DNA of 22,050 nucleotides from Lachnospiraceae bacterium UBA7160 (GCA_002491565.1 DKWE01000038.1:1-22050); one strand, 5' to 3'; counted from the first letter of the stretch, positions 1 to 6,828 are shown. Notes: a model not told the origin generated them from the sequence alone. Program-made: numbers and translations.

Positions 1-94
1 CCTCAGCGTCTGGGTTGTCAAAATCGCAAGTATTGAGAAACATTTCCGCCAACTCTTCATTGGTCATGCTCCGTATCCTATCCCCTCTCGTCAT
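1..94 (-). CDS. Small phage protein, N-terminal part only (runs off window)
   Basis: This is the start of a minus-strand gene whose 3' end lies outside the window. The ATG at 94 overlaps the stop of the upstream gene as ATGA, and an AAGGG-type ribosome site precedes it. The visible 31 residues begin MTRGDRIRSMTNEELAEMF, a pattern I associate with short phage early proteins that start with an 'RIRSMTxEELAE' helix, often followed by a Cys cluster. A second in-frame ATG at 67 is possible. No function can be given. It is the last visible member of the leftward early operon. Confidence 0.6.
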   Translation of the reverse strand, partial: MTRGDRIRSMTNEELAEMFLNTCDFDNPDAE

Positions 95-312
95 ACGCCC
101 ATCCCCTTTCGTATCGCACACTCCGTGCATAATGCTCTCGCGCCCTGTGCTTTTGCCACTGCCAGCATCGGTATCTCCCAACACTCCCGACCACAGGACG
201 GGCAGGTTGTAAGATTCCAGTCATCACGTCCCTCCGGTATGTTCTTCCGCATCGGCATACATGCGATGCCGCCGCGATCAGCTGCGGTTCTCGGCCATAT
301 CTTTACGTTCAT
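91..312 (-). CDS. Small zinc-finger-like phage protein
   Basis: A 73-aa protein with two Cys pairs, CPSCGREC near residue 38 and CTEC near residue 63. The CxxC...CxxC arrangement suggests one zinc-binding knuckle, perhaps in a nucleic-acid-binding protein. A good ribosome site (AGAAGGTG) precedes the ATG at 312, and the stop overlaps the next gene as ATGA. It is separated from the rest of the early operon by hicAB on the other strand, so it either has its own promoter in the divergent interval or is reached by read-through from the right. Function unknown. Confidence 0.65.
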   Translation of the reverse strand: MNVKIWPRTAADRGGIACMPMRKNIPEGRDDWNLTTCPSCGRECWEIPMLAVAKAQGARALCTECAIRKGMGV

Positions 313-346
313 TTACTTCACCTTCTCTTAAACTTTTTACTTAATT

Positions 347-389
347 TTGTGTATTTTTTATTGACAAATTACACAACATTGTGTATAAT
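347..389 (+). promoter_or_regulatory. hicAB promoter with palindromic operator
   Basis: A perfect sigma-70/A promoter is visible: TTGACA at 361-366, a 17-nt spacer, and TATAAT at 384-389. Between the boxes lies a perfect inverted repeat, ACACAA-CA-TTGTGT (371-384). The heptamer TTGTGTA occurs three times: 347-353 and 379-385 on the + strand, and 370-376 in inverse orientation. HicB-type antitoxins usually bind inverted repeats over their own promoter, and this HicB ends in a ribbon-helix-helix domain. I therefore infer that these are HicB/HicAB operator half-sites giving autorepression. Confidence 0.8.
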
Positions 390-412
390 ATAATCATCAC
401 AAGGAGGTGGAT

Positions 413-607
413 ATGAAACCAAGAGACAAAGCAATCGCCGATCTGAACGGCAGCGGATACTTTCTCAAGCGTAACGGTGCGAACCATGACATATACTACA
501 ATGAGCAGACAAAATCAATCATTCCCCTGAAACGTCATGACTTCAATGAAAACGACCTGCGCTATATCCGCAAGGAGATCAAACACAACCAGGAAGGCCG
601 GGGCTGA
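413..607 (+). CDS. hicA: HicA-type mRNA interferase toxin
   Basis: A 64-aa protein with the HicA fold signature: an N-terminal helix (MKPRDKAIADLNGSGYF), the conserved GANHDIYYN segment with the presumed catalytic His25, then a basic helix ending DLRYIRKEIK. HicA toxins are small double-stranded-RNA-binding-fold ribonucleases that cleave mRNA until neutralised by HicB. The start is the ATG at 413, five bases after AAGGAGG (401-407); the in-frame GTG at 407 lies inside the ribosome site and is unlikely. The order hicA then hicB, with a 35-nt gap, is usual for the family. The gene runs opposite to the surrounding early operon and has its own consensus promoter, so it should be expressed in the lysogen. 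Confidence 0.88.
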   Translation: MKPRDKAIADLNGSGYFLKRNGANHDIYYNEQTKSIIPLKRHDFNENDLRYIRKEIKHNQEGRG

Positions 608-642
608 ATAAGCCCCTCCTTTCCCGCCCACAGGAGGTTTTT

Positions 643-1038
643 ATGAGATATATTTACACCGCAACTTTTACCCCTAATGATGACTTATCAATGTACTACG
701 CCCGTGTCCCGGACCTGCCCGGCTGCATCACCACGGGAAGCAGCCTGCAGGACGCCATTAACCAGATTACGGATGCCGCATCAGGATGGCTTGTCGTGGC
801 TGAGGATGAAGGGCTTGACATTGCATCCCCTACTCCGCAGGCCGACATCCCGACCGAAGAAGGGATGCTGCTCTCGCTGATCCAGGTCGACACGATCGCC
901 TACCGGGCGAAGACCGATACCAGGGCGGTACGTAAAAACGTATCGTTGCCTGCATGGATGGCTGCCATGGCTGACCGGCGCGGGATCAACTGCTCCCAGG
1001 TGCTTCAGGACGGCCTCGCCGCCCGGCTCAATGCATGA
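643..1038 (+). CDS. hicB: HicB-type antitoxin with ribbon-helix-helix domain
   Basis: A 131-aa protein. Residues 1-65 match the degenerate RNase H-like HicB domain (YTATFTPNDD...YARVPDLPGCITTGSSLQDA), which binds and blocks HicA. The C-terminus from about residue 93 (VRKNVSLPAWMAAMADRRG) reads as a ribbon-helix-helix DNA-binding domain, so this is the HicB subclass that represses its own promoter. CAGGAGG precedes the ATG with good spacing. A hairpin just downstream may end the transcript. Prophage hicAB pairs often stabilise the element or affect phage growth; that role is inferred here. Confidence 0.88.
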   Translation: MRYIYTATFTPNDDLSMYYARVPDLPGCITTGSSLQDAINQITDAASGWLVVAEDEGLDIASPTPQADIPTEEGMLLSLIQVDTIAYRAKTDTRAVRKNVSLPAWMAAMADRRGINCSQVLQDGLAARLNA

Positions 1039-1046
1039 TTCCTTCA

Positions 1047-1070
1047 AGCGGCAGCTTACGGGCTGCCGCT
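1047..1070. terminator. Hairpin between convergent hicB and early-operon gene
   Basis: A perfect 8-bp stem, AGCGGCAG (1047-1054) and CTGCCGCT (1063-1070), with an 8-nt loop. It lies 8 nt after hicB and overlaps the last codons of the convergent minus-strand gene. The downstream T tract on the + strand is poor (CTTTG), so it may be a weak or bidirectional terminator. Confidence 0.45.
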
Positions 1071-1334
1071 CTTTGTGTCCTTCTCCCCGGCGAACATCGC
1101 CTCGATGTTCTTCTTGATCTCCTCCAGTTTCTTCGGCCCGACGCCTCTCGTCTTTGCGATTGCGTCGTAGATGACTGTAAGGTCAACGCCCGGGACGCTG
1201 TCGCGGCCATCTTCATAACCATAGCCGTAAATGCATGTGCAGAACTCCTGGAATTGCTGGCGGTCAAACTTCTTCACGTTCTTATAGATTTCCCTGGTGA
1301 TTACCGGCATGACGCCTTTCTTATTTCTGTTCAT
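1056..1334 (-). CDS. Small phage protein with helix-hairpin-helix-like C-terminus
   Basis: A 92-aa protein starting at the ATG at 1334, preceded by an AGGGGGG ribosome site; the open frame extends further upstream but into the recombinase gene. Near the C-terminus it has TRGVGPKKLEEIKKNIEAM, resembling a helix-hairpin-helix (GVGxxxLxxI) that in other families contacts DNA backbone. The N-terminal part is basic (MNRNKKGVMPVITREIYKN). It lies directly after the truncated tyrosine recombinase with an 8-nt gap and is convergent with hicB. I do not recognise the family; a DNA-binding role is an inference from one short motif. Confidence 0.65.
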   Translation of the reverse strand: MNRNKKGVMPVITREIYKNVKKFDRQQFQEFCTCIYGYGYEDGRDSVPGVDLTVIYDAIAKTRGVGPKKLEEIKKNIEAMFAGEKDTKSGSP

Positions 1335-1342
1335 GTGCCCCC

Positions 1343-1804
1343 CTACATCGCATGTAATATTACGTGTGTATGTCTCAGCCCGTGCATTGTAATCACTGGC
1401 ACTCCTGCATGACTGCAATGATCCGCCAGAATAGCGTTTACTGTAGCAGCCGTTTCTGCTGCGAATATCGGACTGTTCTGCGGCAATCCATCCACCAAAA
1501 CCTCAAAGCAAACAGATATCTCGGGATCAAGTGACACCGTCCTGGGTGGATTTTTAGACGGACGGAACCCTGATCCCCAGTCCCGTGTTTTATTCACTGT
1601 CAGCGCCTGTGCAGTAAAATCAAAGTCATTCGGCGTAATTCCGAGTGCTTCTGTACACCTCAGCCCGGTCTTTGCGACCAGCAGAATCAACCAGTCCTCA
1701 CTCGGCGCAGACTGCTGCAGATCCAAATCTTCCAGTAATGCATTCAGTTCGTTCTGACTCAGGCTCTTGTATTTATTTTCTTTCAGCTGTTTCATAACAA
1801 TCAT
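1343..1804 (-). pseudogene. Truncated tyrosine recombinase (integrase catalytic domain fragment)
   Basis: 153 residues match the catalytic domain of phage-type tyrosine recombinases: an AKTGLR box with catalytic Arg49, a TVSL beta segment, and the HGLRHTH box (His141, Arg144). Translation then stops six residues after that box. Missing are the later His/Trp and the Tyr nucleophile, and at the other end the N-terminal core-binding and arm-binding domains. The first 30 residues look like a linker plus the start of the catalytic domain. The start codon overlaps the stop of the upstream gene as ATGA and has an AGAAAGG ribosome site, so the fragment is probably still translated. It cannot catalyse recombination alone. 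It is either a deletion remnant or a domesticated DNA-binding fragment; the phage's working integrase is not in this window. Confidence 0.75.
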
Positions 1805-2013
1805 CCTTTCTGTTCTTCATGCGGATCCTCCCTCAGCCATTCGATCAGGCACTTCCTGCACATCTCCTGCGGCACTTCCTCATTCTTGTCCAATAAATCG
1901 GTGCATTCTTCCGTGGAAGGACAATAATCAAAATTCTGGTCTGCCCCGGCAGCCATCAACGCATCCGCCATCTCATACACGGGCATGGCTCGTATCTGGT
2001 CAATTCTCCTCAT
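1801..2013 (-). CDS. Small Cys-containing phage protein
   Basis: A 70-aa acidic protein starting MRRIDQIRAMPVYEMADAL. Its C-terminal half carries Cys residues spaced like a zinc knuckle (YCPSTEEC, then MCRKCLIEWL). Small phage proteins of the form 'IRxMxxxEMAxxL ... CxxC...W' are common in Clostridia phages, and the opening resembles the partial gene at the left window edge. The ribosome site GGAGG is strong. The ATG overlaps the stop of the adenine methyltransferase as ATGA, and its own stop overlaps the recombinase fragment in the same way. Function unknown. Confidence 0.7.
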   Translation of the reverse strand: MRRIDQIRAMPVYEMADALMAAGADQNFDYCPSTEECTDLLDKNEEVPQEMCRKCLIEWLREDPHEEQKG

Positions 2014-2792
2014 GGTTTTCCTCCTTCAAAATTCATCCACAGTACTTCACGCTTCTCACTCCCCACCTGAGAACGAGAAACGATTTCTTCTTTGCGCCAG
2101 CCCCGCAGTTTATCCGCGTATAGATCGTTATCGTATCCACTCAGCAGCACCGGCCCTTCGTGCGCCAGCAGTGCATCCAATAGCTGTTCATGCTCCTGAT
2201 CGTCCATTTCACAGCGGTACTGTTTCCCGTGCCTTGTCCTGAGGACATATGGCGGATCGCAATAAATCAGGACTCTGGGACTGTTAAACCGTCGAATGAC
2301 ATCAACTGCAGGTCTGCACTCAATCTGTACCTCCCGCAGCCGTTCTGCTGCCTGCAGGATACGTTCCGGAAGAGTGCGCCAATCTTTAGCTGCATATGCG
2401 CGTTCGCGTCCCTGCACGTCGTTCTTCCAGCCGACCTTTCCTCCGTTTGTCCTGAAGCCATGGCCCATATTCAACCGTATGCAGAAGTTCACTGCCCGTC
2501 CAATCGGGTCTTCCGGTATTACGTCGTATGCCCTGTCATATACAGCTCTCGCATATGGCGTGAAATATAGCTCATGCGTCAGCTTCTCCGGGTCATTCCT
2601 GATGCATTCGAACAGATTCACCACATCGCCATCCAGATCGTTCACCGTTTCAATATTGCTCCGTGGCTTGTTAAACAGCACGGCTCCACTTCCGAAAAAT
2701 GGCTCCAGATAGCTATGATGTTCCGGAAAATGGCTTATGATCCACTGCGCAATTCTCCATTTACTCCCTGGATACTTTACGATTGCCTTCAT
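2010..2792 (-). CDS. D12-class DNA adenine N6-methyltransferase (Dam-like)
   Basis: A 260-aa enzyme of usual Dam/D12 length. Visible motifs in order are KYPGSKWR at residues 6-13 (SAM-site N-terminal motif), LEPFFGSGAVLF at 29-40 (motif I), the NDL acidic loop near 51, and catalytic DPPY at 179-182 (motif IV). It would transfer a methyl group from SAM to adenine N6, probably to shield phage DNA from host restriction or to time replication or expression. The recognition site cannot be read from sequence. The ATG at 2792 is preceded by GGAGG just after the radical SAM gene's stop. It lies in one operon with that gene and a cytosine methyltransferase. No cognate restriction nuclease is adjacent. 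Confidence 0.9.
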   Translation of the reverse strand: MKAIVKYPGSKWRIAQWIISHFPEHHSYLEPFFGSGAVLFNKPRSNIETVNDLDGDVVNLFECIRNDPEKLTHELYFTPYARAVYDRAYDVIPEDPIGRAVNFCIRLNMGHGFRTNGGKVGWKNDVQGRERAYAAKDWRTLPERILQAAERLREVQIECRPAVDVIRRFNSPRVLIYCDPPYVLRTRHGKQYRCEMDDQEHEQLLDALLAHEGPVLLSGYDNDLYADKLRGWRKEEIVSRSQVGSEKREVLWMNFEGGKP

Positions 2793-2805
2793 GTTTTTTC
2801 CTCCA

Positions 2806-3747
2806 TCATTTCCCCGCTCCACTCCCTCTGTAATAATCTTCAAACCTTCTGCAGCTCCGCCAAATAATCCGGTTATTTACCCATCTCTGTAAATCCCTGA
2901 TCCGTGCCGGTGCCTGCTGCTTATTGTAGATCATCACGTATGGATCATACTTTAGGTCTCTTAGCGTATATATCCTGTATAGATCCTGCTCCAGTGTGCT
3001 GTTATAATTTGTAAGCACAAATACTACTTTCCCGCACTCACTTTTTCGGATGTATAGCTCTGAGAATCTTTTAAAGTCCTCCGTAAGATCCTGATCCGGA
3101 TTATCCCATGCCATGTGTATCCGCTTTATCTTAATGTGGTTTAGCATTTCGATTTTTCGAGCATCTGCCAGGCGTACATCAATACCTTGATTAAAATCTA
3201 CATAGCTGTGGCTCTCAATAAGTTGGCCGAGAAGATTTTCCCAGTCCGGGCAGGCCAGAATATTAGGATCATACAGATTAATATTTTTCTGGTCATTCCA
3301 GAATTCTCTCAGGTTTGCCACCTTTCTGCTGTGTCGTCCCTCTTTGGCCGCTACATGACAAAAGCTACAGCCTCTTGGGCAACCGCGCGACAAGAAACCA
3401 TATGCTGTGTCTTTTGTGAGTTCAGGATATAGAGAGTAGTCAGGGTATGTATGCTCTATCTCATCAGCCAGCTGTGTATCCCGATCGGCACAATATATTT
3501 CCTTTCCATCCCGTAGAGCAATGCAGTATCCAGATCCGCCACGAATAATCTCATCCGCCGAAATGCATCCGTCATAATCCGGGGTGAAAGAAAATACTTT
3601 ACTCATGTATACCCGATCCATATGTCCTGAAAACATCTGACTGTACCATTCCACGCTGTCTCCCTGTTTCTTATGCCATGCAGAGAGCTTCATAAGTGGA
3701 AGGTTAGGGTAATTATGTCCATCTACGTCAATTAAGCCTATTCTCAT
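2806..3747 (-). CDS. Radical SAM protein of unknown substrate
   Basis: A 313-aa protein with a canonical radical SAM cluster motif, GCPRGCSFC (Cys123, Cys127, Cys130; CX3CX2C), which binds a 4Fe-4S cluster and cleaves SAM to a 5'-deoxyadenosyl radical. Residues 1-90 (MRIGLIDVDGHNYPNLPLMKLS...) resemble the Rossmann-like N-terminus of B12-binding-type radical SAM enzymes, but I cannot confirm cobalamin binding. The start is uncertain: the ATG at 3747 has AGGAG only one base upstream, and an in-frame TTG at 3777 overlaps the cytosine methyltransferase. It sits between two DNA methyltransferase genes. I have seen this protein type in Clostridia phages, but no function is known to me. Confidence 0.85.
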   Translation of the reverse strand: MRIGLIDVDGHNYPNLPLMKLSAWHKKQGDSVEWYSQMFSGHMDRVYMSKVFSFTPDYDGCISADEIIRGGSGYCIALRDGKEIYCADRDTQLADEIEHTYPDYSLYPELTKDTAYGFLSRGCPRGCSFCHVAAKEGRHSRKVANLREFWNDQKNINLYDPNILACPDWENLLGQLIESHSYVDFNQGIDVRLADARKIEMLNHIKIKRIHMAWDNPDQDLTEDFKRFSELYIRKSECGKVVFVLTNYNSTLEQDLYRIYTLRDLKYDPYVMIYNKQQAPARIRDLQRWVNNRIIWRSCRRFEDYYRGSGAGK

Positions 3748-3769
3748 ACTCCTTTTGTTCCCCACTTTT

Positions 3770-5482
3770 CTATGCAAACCTCAACTGTCCGCTCTTTTCC
3801 TGCTCTACCCTGTCCGGCCTGCAGATCGGAATCCGTTTCCCGATGCAGAGCTCCGGCATGTTCGCCCTGACCAGTGCTGCCGGTATCGGAGGGCAGACAG
3901 CATTTCCACAGCGCCTTACCTGCTCGGAGCGTGGATACGGTTTTCCTTCGCAGTCCCGGTCAATGATGTAATCATCCGGGAAACCCTGGCACCCATACAG
4001 TTCTTTGGGTTCCAACATTCTAAGCCCGATGTCTACGATGGCATAATCAACACCCCTGATCGTCACCAGACCGAAGCGGTCATGTGTTGGTATGGTGTCA
4101 AGCGGTTCTGTTACTTTCTGGCCGACACCGGATCCGTAATACTTCACCAGAAATGCCCGTACCTCCCCGAAATGTCCGTCTCCTGCCGTTATCGTTGGCA
4201 GTGGATCAGTTATGTTTCTCCCATCACAGTGGTTGTTCATCTGAATCAGATTCACCGCCACGATACTGTTATGATCTCGTGATGTCACGGTCGGTAAAGG
4301 TTTCTCTGGGCTCGCTCCTGCTCCCTGATATCCGCCGTCATAGTATTTGTGCATGAATGCTGTAACCAGGCCGTACCGGTTTGATGCATCCACCGTCATA
4401 ATCGGCTCGGAAAGCCCCTGTCCTCTTACTTCTCCACCTGCCTGCTCTGAGTGATACTGGATTAATGTCGGCGCAATAAGGCAATGTTCATTCTTGCTTA
4501 CGATCGTTGTGAGCGGTTCTCTTACGTCTTTGCTCCGATCGACAGCGAAGCCAGTCTGTCCAATCGAAACTATGTATGGTTCCACAACACCAAATCCATG
4601 TTTCCCCGTGATTGTAGGTAGCGGCTCTCTTATATCCTGCTGCCGCCTGTCCCCTCCGTGGTTACACTGGATGATAAACGGTTCCGGGTTGTCCAGTACA
4701 AACTTCCGCAGACCTCTGGCAATCCGCCGCATGGTGTTTTCGGCCAGCGGGCGTTGTGCCTTAATCCCATATTTCTGCTTGACCTCTTCCTTGCTGTCAA
4801 AAATGCTGGGGCACGGAAGGGAGAAGTCAATCTGTGTATAAGCTCCGACATATTGCTTTTTCAGCCCTTCTGCTACCTCCGGCGAGTCCTTGGGGCCGTG
4901 CGTCGGCTCCGGCCAGACAATCGGCGCTCCGTCGCATCTGGCAATCAAGAAGAAGCGTTTTCGCATGGTCGGTGCTCCATAGTCAGCTGCTACAAGCTCC
5001 CTGTGTTCTACCTGGTAGCCCAGATCGCGGAGCTGTTTCACGAACCTGCGGAAGGTTGTTCCCTTCTTGGCTTTTATTGGCCGATGCCCCCGATTTAGCG
5101 GTCCCCAATCCTTAAACTCCTCCACATTCTCCAGCATAATCACCCTCGGTCTAACCTTGCCTGCCCAGCGCAGTGCTACCCATGCCAGACCTCTGATATT
5201 TTTATCCTTTGGTTTACCGCCCTTCGCCTTTGAGAAGTGCTTGCAATCAGGAGAAAACCATGCCAACGCAACCTGCTTCCCTCCGCACACCTGAACCGGA
5301 TCAACGTCCCATACACTCTCACAGTAATGCCTCGTGTCCGGATGGTTTGCCTTGTGCATCCGGATAGCCTCTGGATCATGGTTGATTGCTATGTCAACGC
5401 TGTATCCCGTGGCCATCTCAATCCCCGTGCTCGCTCCGCCGCCTCCGGCAAAGTTGTCCACTATTAATTCCCCGTTTATCAT
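3770..5482 (-). CDS. DNA cytosine-C5 methyltransferase with six tandem repeats in the target-recognition region
   Basis: A 570-aa protein, much longer than the usual 330-450 aa. C5-methyltransferase motifs are visible: I, NFAGGGGAS (10-18); IV, SPDCKHFS (77-84) with nucleophile Cys80 in a PDC rather than the usual PCQ context; VI, ENVEEF (118-123); VIII, APTMRKRFFLIA (170-181); IX, LEPKELYGCQGFP (490-502); X, GNAV (526-529). Between VIII and IX, where the target-recognition domain lies, a unit of 32-37 residues recurs six times, each with a core like EPLPTIT (residues 286, 322, 359, 394, 426, 459). It methylates cytosine in a site that cannot be predicted. The ATG at 5482 overlaps the upstream stop as ATGA; the longer open frame to 5620 would run across that gene. 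Confidence 0.92.
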   Translation of the reverse strand: MINGELIVDNFAGGGGASTGIEMATGYSVDIAINHDPEAIRMHKANHPDTRHYCESVWDVDPVQVCGGKQVALAWFSPDCKHFSKAKGGKPKDKNIRGLAWVALRWAGKVRPRVIMLENVEEFKDWGPLNRGHRPIKAKKGTTFRRFVKQLRDLGYQVEHRELVAADYGAPTMRKRFFLIARCDGAPIVWPEPTHGPKDSPEVAEGLKKQYVGAYTQIDFSLPCPSIFDSKEEVKQKYGIKAQRPLAENTMRRIARGLRKFVLDNPEPFIIQCNHGGDRRQQDIREPLPTITGKHGFGVVEPYIVSIGQTGFAVDRSKDVREPLTTIVSKNEHCLIAPTLIQYHSEQAGGEVRGQGLSEPIMTVDASNRYGLVTAFMHKYYDGGYQGAGASPEKPLPTVTSRDHNSIVAVNLIQMNNHCDGRNITDPLPTITAGDGHFGEVRAFLVKYYGSGVGQKVTEPLDTIPTHDRFGLVTIRGVDYAIVDIGLRMLEPKELYGCQGFPDDYIIDRDCEGKPYPRSEQVRRCGNAVCPPIPAALVRANMPELCIGKRIPICRPDRVEQEKSGQLRFA

Positions 5483-5847
5483 TTCTGCTGCTTCCTCCCC
5501 GTCCACAGCAGCCCAAGGTCGCGCTCCACCGCCGCCCGTCTTTCCGGTTTCCGCAGCATCTGCCCGCACCGCTGGCAGTAATTGCTCCTCAGCGTTACGT
5601 AATGGTTGCATGCCGGGCATACATAGACACCGTCGCCCTTCTTCAGTGCGTGGATTGGTGTCGCATGCCGTTTTGTCAGCATCCTGATCTGCTCCGCCTG
5701 CTTGTCATAATCTTCCAGGATGTCCAACACCTCATCGATCGCGTCCACATCCTTCTGCCAGATTGGGTCCGCGTTGTGTTCTTTCGCGTGTATCGCGGAA
5801 TCTTGCCGCATGCTCCGCAACTGGTCTATCAGTTCTCTCCTGTTCAT
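5479..5847 (-). CDS. Zinc-ribbon phage protein
   Basis: A 122-aa protein with a charged helical N-terminal half (MNRRELIDQLRSMRQDSAIH...DEVLDILEDYDKQ) and a clear zinc ribbon near residues 76-93: CPACNHYV, then YCQRCGQ. A basic tail follows. Such helix-plus-zinc-ribbon proteins are common in phage early operons and may bind nucleic acid or a protein partner; no function is known to me. The ATG at 5847 follows GGGAGG and overlaps the upstream stop (ATGA), and its own stop overlaps the methyltransferase start, so the three genes are likely translated in a coupled way. Confidence 0.75.
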   Translation of the reverse strand: MNRRELIDQLRSMRQDSAIHAKEHNADPIWQKDVDAIDEVLDILEDYDKQAEQIRMLTKRHATPIHALKKGDGVYVCPACNHYVTLRSNYCQRCGQMLRKPERRAAVERDLGLLWTGRKQQK

Positions 5848-6074
5848 CCCCTGGTTCCTCCCTTGCGTCTGCACATTTCTTTTCGCTCCAACTCACTCAC
5901 CATTGCGATCAGCAACCTCTCGCATAATTTTGACGGATGCTTTTTGCGAATTTCATATGCTTCCTGGTATACTGCTTCCCAGTCTACCGGATCTTTTTCT
6001 TTGTGCTTTTTGAAAAATTTCCAGACCGCAAGATATGTCTCCCAGCAGACCAGGTACCAGTATTCACTATTCAT
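5844..6074 (-). CDS. Small basic phage protein, unknown
   Basis: A 76-aa protein, aromatic and charged (MNSEYWYLVCWETYLAVWKF), predicted mostly helical with a Lys/Arg-rich tail (ERKEMCRRKGG). AGGAGG precedes the ATG at 6074 with good spacing, and the stop overlaps the zinc-ribbon gene as ATGA. It lies 8 nt after the RusA gene. There is no motif I recognise. Confidence 0.65.
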   Translation of the reverse strand: MNSEYWYLVCWETYLAVWKFFKKHKEKDPVDWEAVYQEAYEIRKKHPSKLCERLLIAMVSELERKEMCRRKGGTRG

Positions 6075-6082
6075 CCTTCCTC

Positions 6083-6475
6083 CTACAGCTCTTCAATCCG
6101 GATATAAATTCCTGGAATATCCGCCCAGAACTTTTCGCAGAGCTCTGATGCAACCTGTGCGTCATCTTTCCAAAATCCGCAGCGTGTCATGCAATCTTTA
6201 AGCAACTTCTGCAGGTTGTCCGTATCTGGCTTCGTGATCCGATACTTTCCATCCTGGTGTCCCTCTTTCGGGAAACACCATCGGACTATCAAGCGGACTC
6301 CACGTTCATATCGCTTAGCAGGCTTGTGCTTTGCCAGGTGCGCCATTAGCTTCTGCTTTGCGGCTTTCAGTTCTGGCGGGTCGTAGAACACTGGCTTGCC
6401 ATTTACCACGGATACCTTGTGCTCCTGGTAAGTAACTGTCGGCGGCACCATCGCCATGAAAAATTCAGTCACCAT
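6083..6475 (-). CDS. rusA: RusA-family Holliday junction resolvase
   Basis: A 130-aa protein of typical RusA length. The conserved acidic motif is visible: KPDTDNLQKLLKDCM, then GFWKDDAQV, giving the Asp residues that bind metal in this family, followed by a conserved Lys (CEKFW). RusA enzymes are homodimers that cut Holliday junctions symmetrically, resolving branched DNA made during phage recombination and replication. The ATG at 6475 follows GGGAG and overlaps the upstream gene by 11 nt; an in-frame ATG at 6514 is less likely. It fits with the recombination ATPases upstream in the same operon. Confidence 0.9.
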   Translation of the reverse strand: MVTEFFMAMVPPTVTYQEHKVSVVNGKPVFYDPPELKAAKQKLMAHLAKHKPAKRYERGVRLIVRWCFPKEGHQDGKYRITKPDTDNLQKLLKDCMTRCGFWKDDAQVASELCEKFWADIPGIYIRIEEL

Positions 6476-6698
6476 GGTAATCAACTCCCTGCCATGTACC
6501 TGTTTCGGAATCATAAACTATAGGCGATTCCCTTCTACCATTTCCTCTCACGGCATCAAAAATGTAATTCAGAATATCCGGTTGAGATATCAGCCATTTA
6601 ATTACTTCGCTTTTGGTCGGATCATAATTGCCTTCCGGATTATGTTTCAGCGGTGGCATATTTTTTGCCACTAAAAATCTGGTCGGTATTTTTTGCAT
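6465..6698 (-). CDS. Small phage protein preceding RusA
   Basis: A 77-aa protein beginning MQKIPTRFLVAKNMPPLKHN, with an internal SEVIKWLISQPDILNYIFDAV segment that looks like two helices. GAGGAG lies 8 nt before the ATG at 6698; the in-frame ATG at 6743 has no ribosome site. It is the first gene after the non-coding repeat region and overlaps rusA by 11 nt, so the two may be translated together. The sequence resembles phage proteins that sit beside rusA, but I cannot name a function. Confidence 0.65.
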   Translation of the reverse strand: MQKIPTRFLVAKNMPPLKHNPEGNYDPTKSEVIKWLISQPDILNYIFDAVRGNGRRESPIVYDSETGTWQGVDYHGD

Positions 6699-6752
6699 CT
6701 TTCTTACTCCTCTGTCGCTCAGATCTTCTTTCTCCCTGCTCAAGGTTTGGTG

Positions 6753-6828
6753 CCCACCTGCGCCGCGGGTGGGTGGTCGTCGTGCTGAGCGTTCGCACGA
6801 CTACCTACCCCCGCGTAGGTGGGGTGCG
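6753..6828. repeat. GC-rich nested inverted repeats (hairpin block)
   Basis: A 7-bp stem, GTCGTGC (6779-6785) with GCACGAC (6795-6801) around a 9-nt loop, extends outward through GGGTGGGTG and TACCTACCC with a 3-nt bulge and G-T mismatches. Outer segments CCCACCTGCG and CGCGTAGGTGGG are also mutually complementary. Each arm can also fold alone (CCCACC/GGTGGG on the left, CCTAC/GTAGG on the right). It could serve primer RNA synthesis, initiator binding or transcript termination. Confidence 0.5.

Noticed and set aside
1035..1412. 125-codon + strand open frame opposite the 92-aa gene
   Set aside because: No ribosome site, and it is the antisense shadow of a minus-strand gene with good start context.
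5483..5620. N-terminal extension of the cytosine methyltransferase open frame
   Set aside because: It runs over the zinc-ribbon gene in another frame; motif I lies at the normal distance from the ATG at 5482, which has ATGA coupling.
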